Below are positions 39,001-48,389 of a stretch of DNA of 64,000 nucleotides, in pieces. This stretch comes from Asterias amurensis. Lineage: Eukaryota > Echinodermata > Asteroidea > Forcipulatida > Asteriidae. The notes under the pieces are model-generated. The model did not search any database. It was not told the origin of the DNA and saw only the letters and a program-made list of their open reading frames with translations. Every line of letters starts with the position of its first letter. Within the stretch, counting starts at the first letter, position 1. The position numbers and the translations under genes were made by a program. Location: NCBI RefSeq assembly GCF_032118995.1, contig NC_092663.1:5642001-5706000 (forward strand), given 5' to 3'.

Positions 39001-41932
39001 ACAGCTTGGCTATATGCTCACACAACTCTGGAAGACTTTGTAGATGGGGATGAACAGGTGTCCAACTGATGAGAGATAAAAAAACTGAGAGTCCATCGAA
39101 GGCACTGGACAAATTTGGTAACTGTCAAGGCTAGTATTCTCACTGGCGGCTATTGATGGCGCATGTGCACAAAGGCTACTTTTCGGGTATAAAGGGAAAC
39201 CTAAACTAGCTGTTGCACGTTTTAACATAAAAATTGTACCTTATTCAATCTCTATTTTCATTCGACAATCCAACTTTCCTTTTCCCTTTAAAGCCATTGT
39301 ACACTTTCGGTAAACAGTATTGTCCAAGTCCCACACTTCGTGTATCACAACTTATATATATAAAATAACAAACCCGTGAAAATTTAGGCCCAATCGGTCG
39401 TCGGAGTCGGGAGAAAATAATGGGAAAACCCACTCTTGTTTCCGCACGTTTCGCCGTGTCATGACATGTCTTTAAAAAAAATCTGTAATACTCGCTATCG
39501 AGAATTGACATTGTTTTAATCATTTCTCAAAAAGTAAAGCATTTCATGGAATAATATTTCAAGTCTTTCTTTCACCATTACCTTCTGTAAACCCTGTAAG
39601 TTATTTGTAAATCTGTGAATTTTTTGTCTTCTTTTCTATACTGAAAGTGTATATTGGCTTTAAAATTTATTGCGACTGAATCTTGAGATTGTTGGATGGA
39701 CAAAAAATTGCTTTATTACTGTTACAGACTTACCCCTCTTCGTCTTCGTCTGGCTTTTGGACTACAGGAAATAAATAATGAGAGAGTCAAACAGATTAAC
39801 TCATTGCATTTAAATGACATACATGAATAGCCTTGTCCACAAGGCTCTTTACGCAAGCATGGGCCCGCTCTGAATTCACCATGTAGCGTTGGACGACTAA
39901 CTGCATAGATACACAGTCTATGTACTGGCACGGTCCATAACAATCCTTGATACCGTGGGGTCGAAGCATGGTTTTCAAGGTTTTCAACCTCGGTATCAAG
40001 TACTGTATATCAAATACCTAGTACCGTGCCAGTACACGTATCTGTGTAGTTTGTCGTTCAACGGTACATGAATTCAGAGCGGGCAGCCAGTGCATGCATA
40101 AAGAATACATGAAGGCCAACCACCAACAATTTCAAAAAGTTAATCTTGACAATCTATTGTTCAATTTAAGTTTTGTCTGTTCTGACTTTAAAAGATTTTA
40201 CAATGATGAACAGGCCTGCAACACTGCTAACTAATGAGATGTATCAGCAAAAACTAGCAATACTCAAATAAGCTACACTTCCTAATTTACCTCTTATTTC
40301 TGGCCAAACTCGAGTACAAATGGTCTCCATGGAAACAAAGACGATACCTGAGACAGCTGCCACAAAGATTATCCTGTAATTCGTTGCAACAGCCATCCTA
40401 TTTATGATATAAGGAAAAAATAGCAAAATCCTTACACTGCATTGAGGTCAGGTTGGTACAGTTGTTTCCCAGTCTTTGACCTCTGTGGACCCCGGTTCGA
40501 ACCCCACCTCAGACTGCCGGAGCCTTGCATGTGAATTTGGTTTTGGGACCCAACCTGACTGCACTTGTTTAACCAGGTTTTTTTCTCCCCCGTCTAAAAC
40601 ATAACATTTCTTCTTGTTTCCTCTGCATTATGATATTAATCGCGCTAAATGTGCTATTGGATGTGTAAAAAGTAATCACAACATAAATAATAAAAAATGT
40701 TAGTGTGGCGCAATTTTGACACTATGTGTGAAACTTTTGTCACACTCTCTCTCCCATGTTAAAAATTCTATGCGGGGGAAAAGGGATGCATCATAGTTTT
40801 TACTTCTAAGCAACAATTAAAATAAACCAAAAGTATGCCTGGTGATTTTGAAGGATAGTTTAATTCATTCTTCTCAGCCTTCCTTTGGTGGAAATACAAG
40901 TGAATTTATGATTTTCAAAATATTCTGCTTTAGGATCTCCCCTTATACTAATGTAATAGTACGCCAAGGGTAACCATAGGCCTTGGGTACTCCTACTAGA
41001 ACTATCTTAGTTCTAGGAAGGAGTAGGCCTTGGGTCACAGTCTGTGTAAAGAGAAGATGACAAGGAAATGTCAGTTTAAAATAATGGGTTATATTACATT
41101 TACAATACATACATGTTGGAGCATGAAGCAATAGACCGATCCAGTAGTAGGCTCCGCCCACGAGGCACGTGTGAGCAAGAACACTTGGGGCTCTCCACTG
41201 CCTTTCTGCACAACTCTGCCGCGCAATATGCAATGGGGCGGAGCTTTAATGGATCGGTTTATTAAACTAGAGGAAAATCCCAAATGAGGAAATTCCACAC
41301 AACTTACTAAGACTAGTTTAGGAATAGAGTATTGAGTGGAAGTAAAGCAGTTGCACATGGCAATTGCAGGTCGAAATTTGCAATTTTAAACAAATCCCCC
41401 AGTTGTTACTTATGACAATGATGACTTTAATGTATAGCCTTAATCAACACCGATTTGCTCACTTGTTAATTGTTTGTTTTCTACCTCCATGATGGTTTGT
41501 TTGAACTGACATAATAACACTGACAGCACATTATTCATTAAAACAAAAATTGAGTGCCTACGATAGCGGAATGAACCTAGTGATAAAATACAGGATTAGG
41601 AGTGTACTGGGGTTATCCCTTTCTTCAACAAGCCTAGTGGGCTAGTGCAGTATATTTTCCACTAACAAAATAAACGTCCAACTACTAACTAAAAACTAAG
41701 CTCACCATAACAAACCATTGACACAGAGAACCATCACTGCGCTTCGGACGGGTTTCTCCCACACAAGAAGACTCTGCACTGACATAATAAAGCTCTCAAA
41801 GGGACTAAGAAACTCCCTCAACTTCTTCTCTCGTAATCTGACCTCCGTTTCTCGCTCAAATGCCTTCATTTCACTCTCCGAAATGTCTTTTTTGACGGTA
41901 GTTTTAGCTTTCTCCTCCAATTCTTCGTCCAT
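27066..41932 (-). CDS. RETREG/FAM134-family ER-phagy receptor (8 exons)
   Basis: Exons in transcript order: 41932-41706 (ATG), 40397-40291, 39761-39734 (28 nt), 39065-38939, 30502-30418, 29853-29722, 29459-29238, 27751-27066 (TAA). All phases match; 537 residues. The family curves ER membrane through a reticulon-homology domain and recruits LC3/GABARAP for selective autophagy of the ER. Here hydrophobic hairpin 1 covers about 62-100 (LLVWEKPVRSAVMVLC onward) and hairpin 2 about 164-203 (FCLYVCGLCLTLAAIG onward). Between them is the family linker PHLQSLPELCEHIAKLWV. A long acidic, disordered tail follows, with the LC3-interacting motif EFEML (F493 to L496) in AEFEMLDREEL near the C-terminus. 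It is the pro-orthologue type shared by human RETREG1-3; I cannot assign it to one. The 8.4-kb intron between 38939 and 30502 holds a large minisatellite. Confidence 0.93.
27880..28258 (+). repeat. tRNA-like SINE, unit 1, in an inverted-repeat frame
   Basis: A cloverleaf-like 72-mer at 28122-28193 has a 7-bp acceptor stem (GGCTAGA with TCTAGTC), a D arm (GCTCAGTTGGTAGCGC) and a B-box GGTTCGAATCC. The anticodon loop lacks the usual T33 and the T stem is mismatched. About 65 bp at 27885-27948 (CAAGGGAAACTGACTGGGTA onward) is repeated inverted at 28190-28255, bracketing the unit. The same tail also occurs at 3596-3668. Confidence 0.65.
28258..28520 (+). repeat. tRNA-like SINE, unit 2 (direct repeat of unit 1)
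   Basis: The 27946-28200 sequence recurs here 312 bp downstream with a few changes. The tRNA-like part is at 28434-28505, now with an intact GGTAGAGC D arm. A partial third unit (GCATCCCCTTAATACGATCC...CCCAGGTTGTATC) follows at 28585-28660. Confidence 0.65.
29110..29205 (+). repeat. tRNA-like SINE, single copy
   Basis: GGATAGCTCAGTTGGTAGAGC, CTTTAATCTGGAGG, TTGTTCAAGTCCTGATCCAG and the tail TTTGTTCACCCC follow the order of the 28122 family. It lies in a RETREG intron 33 bp from exon 7. Confidence 0.6.
30009..30162. mobile_element. Palindromic MITE (GATTTCACAAAGAGT type)
   Basis: Left GGATTTCACAAAGAGTTAAA...ACTTAGGACGAG is mirrored by CTAGGACTAGTCC...ACTCTTTGTGAAATCGACCC. Half of a related element sits at 49250-49380 (CCTAGCGTTTTGTGAAATCG). 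Confidence 0.65.
31262..33190 (+). repeat. 31-bp minisatellite with 496-bp higher-order period
   Basis: About 62 tandem copies of a 31-bp unit (GCTAAAGCATAGGGCCAGAA, TCCTACTCAAT) fill the RETREG intron between 38939 and 30502. Rare variants recur at a fixed distance: the CATACGG variant with AGAGTGC at 31801 and 32297, plain AGAGTGC at 31987 and 32483, and CTATAGC at 32117 and 32613. Each pair is 496 bp apart, exactly 16 units. There are no unique spacers. Confidence 0.93.
33423..33872. mobile_element. TIR element, second copy of the 5287-5772 type
   Basis: The termini ATATAGCGCTAACTTGCTC and GTTAGCGCTCTGGTC...AATATATA are diverged relative to the first copy, but the interiors align along their length. 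It follows a short ATA repeat. Confidence 0.65.
34288..34618. mobile_element. TTAA-flanked MITE, family A
   Basis: TTAA then AGGCACTGAACACTATTGGT at the left is mirrored by ACCAAAGGTGTCCAGTGCCT then TTAA at the right. Copies: 34776-35008, 52896-53279, 54150-54499, and decayed ones near 23884, 43208, 57327, 30165 and 39090. Non-autonomous. Confidence 0.75.
34776..35008. mobile_element. TTAA-flanked MITE, family A, internally deleted copy
   Basis: It has TTAA borders (34776-34779 and 35005-35008) with the family A terminus AGGCAGTGGAGACTATTGGT and its mirror ending GTGCACTGCCT. It is about 100 bp shorter than 34288-34618. Confidence 0.7.
36237..37903. mobile_element. Long-TIR element (TTTCACGAA ends), about 1.67 kb
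   Basis: Left CTGATTTCACGAAGCGCTGC, CACGTCGTAAGTTGCGCTGC and ATTAGGCAGTTTCA are matched in inverted order at the right by TGAAACTGCCTAC, TTGCGCTTACGACGTG and GATGAGTTTCGTGAAATTGG. The interior has no intact ORF of recognisable function. It lies in the large RETREG intron. Confidence 0.55.
39288..39663. mobile_element. TTAA-flanked palindromic MITE, family B, copy 2
   Basis: TTAA then AGCCATTGTACACTTTCGGT is mirrored by ACTGAAAGTGTATATTGGCT then TTAA. The interior is the reverse complement of 22438-22811 through ATTCTCGATAACGAG-type blocks. It lies in the RETREG intron between exons 3 and 4. Confidence 0.75.
39860..40086. mobile_element. Inverted-repeat element
   Basis: GCCCGCTCTGAATTCACCAT is mirrored by GTACATGAATTCAGAGCGGG. 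Inner segments (ACTGGCACGGT and ACCGTGCCAGT; TTGATACCG and CGGTATCAA) also pair, giving a long imperfect hairpin. It lies in RETREG intron 2. Confidence 0.6.
40988..41025. mobile_element. 38-bp palindromic micro-MITE with 9-bp TSD
   Basis: The sequence from TACTCCTACTAGAACTA to TAGTTCTAGGAAGGAGTA is an internally deleted relative of the 89-bp palindrome at 48183-48271. GGCCTTGGG occurs directly on both sides (40979-40987 and 41026-41034). It lies in RETREG intron 1. Confidence 0.8.
41131..41273. mobile_element. Inverted-repeat element, about 143 bp
   Basis: AATAGACCGATCCAGTAGTAGGCTCCGCCC is mirrored, with mismatches, by GGGGCGGAGCTTTAATGGATCGGTTTATT. It is GC-richer than its surroundings. 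It lies in RETREG intron 1. Confidence 0.6.
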
Positions 41933-42495
41933 TGTAAATACGTAATGTTATGATTTTGCGTCATGTATTATTTTGTTTAGGGAATTGTGGTTATACTATG
42001 AGAAAAACAGGTAAGTAGCCTAACTTTCACAATAGAACAGTATCGTTTCATTGGTCATGTTTTATTCGAAATTTAAATCTTAAATATAATTTTTTTTTCA
42101 CTCTTAAAAATAGGCTTTATACATGAATGATTTTTACTTATTGGATTTGTGCCATTATATGAAAAAAATACTAGCGTTAGATTCCCCCTAATATTAAAAT
42201 AGAACAGCCAACTTCTTTCAACGACGTCACGTTAAAATTATTCACTTTGTAATAACGCCCTCTGTCGCCCAACCGACGCAAGGTAGCTGCCGCCATTCGC
42301 TCGTCGTCCCCCCCCCCCCCCCCCCTGGTGAGATCGGAAGTGTAGGCTAGGTCACTATGGAATTATGCAAATGAGAATGTTTCATTCTTATGAACGTAGG
42401 GAATTACTTCGCAGTATAAAACTCAAAGTATTCACGAACAACACTTACAAATATTATGTTGAGTATGATCTATTAAATTACTAGGTATTAGCCTT

Positions 42496-43188
42496 GCTCA
42501 AGGCAGTCGCATTATTCGCTCCGAAAAGACGCAGCTGTAAACCCACCCGCCGTATACCCTGTGCATGGTGTGTGCGATCACACCGAATGACCATACACAC
42601 TGTCACATCGCACGCATACTGTTCACACAAGTCATCGCACTCGTACACCACTAACCGCATGCGGAGGCCGTCAGGCCGACAACAGCCTTGTCGGGTCTGT
42701 ATCTTCCCGTTTTAAAAATTTCAATAGTGGACGAAATTGGGGGGAGGGGGGGGGGGGCTCTAGGATATGCTAGTATGCAGCTCATGAATATGTATATCGT
42801 TCGTCAGACCTATCAGACAACACAGGATGTGAGGCAAATGAATTATTCATTTTGACGTCCAATCACACACGCCTATCATGCTCGCTGAGCGTCCGTGGTG
42901 GTGGTGTGTGTGATGGTGTAGACATGTCTCATCTTTCGCGGGCATTATGGTAACGAGCTGACCGTGGGAACTCTTCGCTTATTATAGTAATGAGGTCAGT
43001 GGCTTCAACACAGACCCTACAAGGCTGTCGGCCTGACGGCCTCCGCATGCGGATAGTGTACGGGGGCATCGTGTCGTGCGATGTTACGCACAGTGAATAC
43101 GGGTGGGTTTTACGCACAGTGAATACGGGTGGGTTTTTATACAGCGGCGGTCTTTTTTCGGAGTGAATAATTCGACTGCCTTGAGCGG
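42496..43188. mobile_element. TIR element, about 0.69 kb
   Basis: GCTCAAGGCAGTCGCATTAT and CTCCGAAAA at the left are mirrored at the right by TTTTTTCGGAGTG and AATTCGACTGCCTTGAGC. An inner pair (CATGCGGAGGCCGTCAGGCC at 42658 and GGCCTGACGGCCTCCGCATG at 43032) is identical and inverted. The interior carries a G run at 42740-42757. It lies upstream of the RETREG start. Confidence 0.7.
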
Positions 43189-43756
43189 CCTTTGCATGCG
43201 GGTAGTCAAAGGAAGGTACACGTTGGTAATTACTCAAAACAATATTAAGTTAAAATCTGACTTGGTAACGAGCATTGGAGAGCTGTTGATAGTTTAAACA
43301 TTGTGTGGAAAACGACTTCCTCTGTAGTAACATAGTTTTTGAGAGGTAATTTCTCACTAAAAATAGTAAAAGACTTCTAAAAGCACACAATTTCGTCCAA
43401 CAAGGGTGTTTTGTTTTTTTTGTTTTTTCTCACAACTTCGATGACCAATATTGAGCCAAAGTTTTCACAGGCTTGTTTGTTATTAAAATGATAGGATACA
43501 CCAAGTGAGAACACTGGTCTTTATGTCTGTGGTCGGGGACCATGGTCGGACGAGAGGACGGAGCCTGCACCGAATAAAAGCCGAAGCCGTGGTTTCGAAA
43601 AGGGCTTTTAAATAAGTCATAACTGTAGGGCGCCACCTTCCGGTGACATTCTTGTAAGTCGTCACTAACACCGACCGACCGACGACGACGATGTACACAA
43701 TCGATGAGTGCGGAGTGTTTGATAGTTTGTCGGCAAAAGGTAAGTATACTCCTTAA

Positions 43757-45167
43757 TTAAGGAACACGTTGCCTTGGATCGGACGAATTGGTCTATAAAA
43801 AGCGTTTTAACCCTTTTTTATAAAATGCATATGGTTGGAAAGATGTTTTAAAAGTAGAGTACAATGATCCACACAAATTTGCCTCGAAATTGCGTGGTTT
43901 TCCTTTTACTGTGCGAACTAACATGGTCGGCCATAAATTAATGGGAGTCAAAAATTTGACTCCCATATCCGCATTATTATTATATCCTCCCCTTACCAGT
44001 TTTCACGCTATTATGTCTTTTTCTTTGAATTGGGAAAATAATAATGATGCCCTATATCAACCGATGCCCTAATTATCTTCTTTTGTTAATATGAAGTATG
44101 AAAATATATATTAAAACTTGATGGACATTGAAATGTTCACACTATCTTCGCTGACTTCAACTGGCCCCATTTGTTTTTAGTTTTTCCTGTTTTCACGGCA
44201 AAAAAGAAAGCATGGTTTCCCGGTGAAGCCATACATGGAAGAAACATCTGCAGTGACTACAAGTGTTCTTTGAGACTCTGTGTATGACTCTATAGCCAGC
44301 AGTTGTCTTTGTTTTATTCAAAATATTTTTTTATGAAATTTTAAAATTACCATGGTAATTTGCACAAAAAAAAAATAATAATAATTTAATAAAAAGTGGC
44401 TTTCAAATCTGATTTTTATTTCTTTTTTCCCCTTTTTTTCTTAAAATTTATAATAAAGCGTATAAATAAACAGTGATAATTGAATCAACAAGCTGATGTT
44501 TAAATTTTAATATTAATAATAATATTGATATGAGGGTTAAAAAAAGAAAATCTCCAAAAATATTAGAAAATGATATAAGGCACATGGCTTCTTTAACACA
44601 TGTTTAAGCCTCTGTATTTTTTTTTCAGAATGCTCAGCAAAATAATCAGTCACATGATTTGATCATCATGAATTGTGAATTGAAATAGTGTTTGATGAAA
44701 CTTTTTCGGTGGGCAAATATTTTTATATGGCCTCAACATTATGACATATTTTTGTACCTTGTAGAAATGCCTAAAATACCAAACTTTTTGCATTTTACAA
44801 GTGCAAATAACCAGTGGAGCCTTACGTGTTTCTAAGTTTTGGTCAAGGGAGAGGAGACTCTTTGCTTGGCAAATAAAACCACACAATTTTTATCTAGGGA
44901 CTGTTTACATCGTGCACAGAGAGGTAAAAGATTTGCCACAATTTCAAGGACACCTCGAAAACAGGACCTCCTACGATAAATGGCCGACCGTGTTAGTCGA
45001 CGAGGTAAAAGGAAAACCGTGCAATTTCGAGGCATGTTTGTGTTGATTATTGTATTCTACTTTTGCAACGTCTTTCTACCCATATGCATTTTAATTTTTA
45101 TAAAAAACGGTTACAAATGCTTTTCAAAGACCAACTCGACCGATCCAAGGCAACGTCTTCCTTTAAA
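43757..45167. mobile_element. Family C MITE with a 1-kb segment in its loop
   Basis: The left half at 43757-43965 (TTAA, AGGAACACGTTGCCTTGGAT, to TGACTCCCAT) and the right half at about 44975-45167 (AAATGGCCGACCGTG to CTTCCTTTAA) are the two arms of a family C element, as at 2478-2877. In the complete copies the arms meet at the centre; here about 1,010 bp of AT-rich sequence with no recognisable gene separates them. Confidence 0.65.
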
Positions 45168-45561
45168 AGTGGTCATAATTAATAGTCTATTGATTTTGTT
45201 TTGTTATTCATTTGTTCGTTATTTCACACTACACTTACTTCATACTACACTTCGGTAGTATTTTACACACTTACACTTGGAGCTAGCTGGAGTCTAGCCC
45301 CATAAATCGGTCCAATAAATCGGTCCAATCAACTCCGTATCCTTGGCCCCAGCACCACTGATATCAGGGGCTGGTCATCTCGCCACCTAGCAAGCTCGCC
45401 ACCAACAAAGTCGCCCCCTGCAAAGTCGCCCCCTAACCGGCTCGCCCCGAGTTGTTACAAAGTCGCCCCCTGACAATGTCGCCCCCTAGCAAAGTCGCCC
45501 CCTGACAATGTCGCCCCCAGCCAATGTCGCCCCCTAGCAAAGTCGCCCCCAGAAAATAGTT

Positions 45562-45625
45562 AAGGGTTAGGTTTAGGGTTAGGGTTAGGGTTAGGGTTTA
45601 GGGTTTAGGGTTAGGGTTTGGGTTA
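45562..45625 (+). repeat. Interstitial telomere-like TTAGGG tract
   Basis: About ten units of TTAGGG, TTTAGGG and TTTGGG types lie in a row immediately inside the left arm of the 45367-47028 element. Unique and transposon sequence continues on both sides, so it is internal and not a chromosome end. Confidence 0.85.
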
Positions 45626-45681
45626 GACCTTCCACAAGCACATTACTTCATACGGATTTTTTTCTGAAAATGTTTTAACTA

Positions 45682-46774
45682 AACTGCTCACAAAAAGTAA
45701 GGAAACTTTTTTCAATCCGGTATATTTGTTATTATTTAATACTCTGTTTGTATATGGTATATATCAATGCAAAGCTGAACTGTTCCTCTTTAAAATGATA
45801 CCACATTTGCAATGATTACATGTTGCTGAACTTGGCTACACGAATAACAATGAAGCAAAGTCACAAATCAAATGTGCCAAAATTACCGTTGTCTGTGCTA
45901 AATGGTCAATAGGTAATGCTCAATAATCAAACCGATCAAGATTTTCAGAACCGTTAATGGTTTACACAAAGATTTGCACACGTGAGCTCATCCGACACAA
46001 TTAACCCTCATCTCTTGAAAAACACCTTGTTTGATGGGTATTTGCAAGACGATATTCTACAGCAATTTGCAGTCCCATACTTGCAGACTCTTGGACCAAA
46101 ATGCCATCTTTCAAGATGACAACGCTCGCCCCCATCGAGCCCGACTGGTGACTGACTAACTGAACAATGTTGGGGTGCACCGTGGATTGGCCAGCCAACA
46201 GTCCAGACCTGAATCCCATGGAACATCTGTGGGACCAGCTTGGCCTCGCTGTCCGCGCCAGAACCACCAACACATAACTGTGGCTGACCTAACCAGGTTC
46301 CTTAATGAAGAATGGAACGCCATCCCTCATCATCAGCGCATCACAAGACTTTTATGCAGCATGAGAAGAAGGTGCCAGGCTGTCATCAACGCCTTCGGAT
46401 CATCCACTCGTTACTAAACTTCTTGTATCAATAAAGTGTATTAAGATCAGTAAGTTGTCTTGCTCTATACCAAACTTCTTGTCTCAATAAAGTGGATTAA
46501 GATCAGTAAGTTGTCTTGCTTGTTTGAATTACAGTGTCAATTTGATTGTCCACACGGTAACACAAAATTGCTAATTTTGGCACATTTGATTTGTGACTTT
46601 GTCTCATTCTCATTAACGTGGTCAAGTCCAGCAACATGTAATCATTGCAATTGTGGTATCATTTTGAAGAGGAACAGTTCAGCTTTGCAATGATATACCC
46701 ATATACAAAGAGAGTATTAAATAATAACAAATATACTGGATTGAAAAAAGTTTCCTTATTTTTTGTGAGCAGTT
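45682..46774 (+). mobile_element. Degenerate Tc1-like transposon
   Basis: The inverted termini AACTGCTCACAAAAAGTAAG and the mirror ending at 46774 are flanked by TA (45680-45681 and 46775-46776). The arms extend about 120 bp (through GCAAAGCTGAACTGTTCCTC). It carries the remnant transposase at about 46030-46417 and lies inside the 45367-47028 element. A 50-bp direct repeat (AATAAAGTGTATTAAGATCA) lies at 46430-46515. Confidence 0.85.
46030..46417 (+). pseudogene. Tc1 transposase C-terminal remnant
   Basis: Only the last third of a Tc1-type DDE transposase is legible. HLQDDNARPHRA gives the second catalytic Asp region, and NSPDLNPMEHLWDQL holds the third acidic residue (E). A conserved-looking tail ends in SMRRRCQAVINA and a stop at 46415-46417. 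There is an in-frame stop shortly after the HRARLVTD stretch and a frameshift near 46255-46275. The N-terminal DNA-binding half is absent, so it cannot produce active enzyme. Confidence 0.85.
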
Positions 46775-47385
46775 TATATTTTTTTACCATAATTATTGTA
46801 GCCTTATTTATTTTCCGAACAACATCTGGGGGCGACTTTGCTAGGGGGCGACATTGGCTGGGGGCGACATTGTCAGGGGGCGACTTTGCTAGGGGGCGAC
46901 ATTGTTTGGGGGCGAGATTGCCAGGGGGCGACTTTGTTTCAACCCGGGGCGAGCCGGGTAGGGGGCGACTTTGCAGGGGGCGACTTTGTTAGTGGCGAGC
47001 TTGTCAGGTGGTGAGATGACCAGCATTCCTGATATCAAAACCTTTCGCTTCCTTGGAAAACCATCTGCAACGTTCTGCATCATGAAACTTACCCATCTAA
47101 TGCTTCAGAAGTTGCAGATAGCACTACACTTGGAATTGTTCAAATAGGTATCACAGATTTTGAGTAAAAATCAAGTGAATTTTCTCAACTAACGCTCTTT
47201 TACCGCTAATGCCGATATGCCGATTGTCCCCCGACCGTGCGCAGATTTTTTTCGCAGGACAAACTTGTAGAACCATCTGCACACGTTCGTCCTGGGAAGA
47301 AAAGATACCCAATCTGCACTTCATGTACAAACATATGCACACGTGTCTGGGAACTACAAACAATGGTTCCCCAATCCGTGCTATA

Positions 47386-47536
47386 AGGTTTATCGCGATT
47401 CAGAAACGCAATGCATTGTGGGAAGGAATATGGGGCAGTTTCTATGCAGTTTCTACGACTCTCGCATGCAACGCCTATACCTTTGTGTGGGTTCAACAGC
47501 GCCCTCTCTTGATATTTTGCTATTCGCGATAAACCT
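47386..47536. mobile_element. TA-flanked MITE, family D, copy 2
   Basis: AAGGTTTATCGCGATTCAGA and the mirror TATTCGCGATAAACCTT are flanked by TA. It matches 21474-21632 over most of its length. It is inserted in the older foldback element (host sequence CCGTGCTA...CGGACACGCG). Confidence 0.75.
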
Positions 47537-47855
47537 TACGGACACGCGTCTGGGAACTACGAAAAATAGTTCCCAGACGCGTGTCCATATATTTGTACAT
47601 GAAGCGCGGATTGGGTATCGCTATACTTTTTTCAAATCAGCGTTGATGGGTGAAAGTTTCACGACCGTTAGCCAGCCAGAACCGAAGTTTCATGTGTACT
47701 GTACACCTAAAGCTTTCCCCAACCTACTCAATATACATTCATAATGCTTGTATTTCCCTTTTGTTGATTTATGTTCAATAATTTCTTCAAGAAAGGCAAT
47801 TTTCTACTCGGTACTTTCTATTGCTGTCCGTTGCTTCGTTGTCGCGGCACACGTT

Positions 47856-48165
47856 CTGTATCAGTCGATGACCTCACGGCGCATGACCAACGATCGGTGC
47901 GCATGACAACTCGACGAGGTGGGACAAACCATTCTGTGCAAGGGGTGTTACAAGTAGGACTAGTTACAAGGCTACTACAACACAATGCATTGGACAGGTG
48001 TCAAAATATAATTCGTAGTTTCACCACACGTGGCTGTGCCGTTCGAGAAGAGCGCACACATTAGTACACACATAACAGTGCATTATATTTGACACTTGTC
48101 CCACGTCGTTGGGTTGTCATGCGCACCGATCGGTGGTCATGCCGTGAGGTCATCGACTGATACCA
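47856..48165. mobile_element. TIR element, 310 bp
   Basis: CTGTATCAGTCGATGACCTC, CGATCGGTGCGCATGACAAC and GGTGGGACAA at the left are all mirrored at the right (TTGTCCCACGTCG, GTTGTCATGCGCACCGATCG, GAGGTCATCGACTGATACCAG). The arms are about 70 bp. Confidence 0.75.
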
Positions 48166-48182
48166 GCGAGCACAGCGCTGGT

Positions 48183-48271
48183 TACTCCTAGAACTATTTC
48201 GGTTTCGTCCGGCTATCGTCTCCCGTAACGGGAGACGATAGCTGGACGAAACCGAAATAGTTCTAGGAGTA
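48183..48271. mobile_element. 89-bp near-perfect palindrome with 9-bp TSD
   Basis: The entire element is a hairpin. TACTCCTAGAACTATTTCGG onward pairs with its mirror ending CTAGGAGTA, with one mismatch (CCGG against CTGG) and almost no loop (TAA/CGG centre). The 9-mer AGCGCTGGT flanks it directly at 48174-48182 and 48272-48280. Confidence 0.88.
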
Positions 48272-48389
48272 AGCGCTGGTATGTGGTTGCAAATAAAAAT
48301 GAACCTTACCTTATGAGGAGAGGTAGACAGAATGGTTCAAGTATCAACTATTCACTCAGATCAGTTAACAATTCTAATTCTTGCACTTC

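Larger units (their letters stand above)
45367..47028. mobile_element. TIR element with GTCGCCCCCT repeats, 9-bp TSD
   Basis: The ends GGGGCTGGTCATCTCGCCAC and its mirror (GTGGTGAGATGACCAGCATTC) are flanked by CTGATATCA at 45358-45366 and 47029-47037. Each arm, about 180 bp, consists of many 15-16-bp units of AAGTCGCCCCCTGAC type (45390-45550 and 46830-47000). It is inserted in the older 45298-47625 element. No transposase of its own is visible. Confidence 0.8.
45298..47625. mobile_element. Disrupted copy of the 15574-16225 foldback element
   Basis: The left end CCATAAATCGGTCCAAT through CCTTGGCCCCAGCACCACTG (45298-45366) continues at 47029 (ATATCAAAACCTTTCGC). From there 47029-47385 and 47537-47625 align in pieces to the interior of 15574-16225, partly inverted. 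Two younger elements (45367-47028 and 47386-47536) interrupt it. The right terminus is not clear. Confidence 0.65.

Noticed and set aside
45562-45625. Chromosome end
   Set aside because: Only about ten TTAGGG-like units, inside a transposon, with genes on both sides.
46001-46273. Minus-strand 90-aa frame
   Set aside because: It is the antisense shadow of the Tc1 transposase remnant, whose conserved motifs read on the plus strand.
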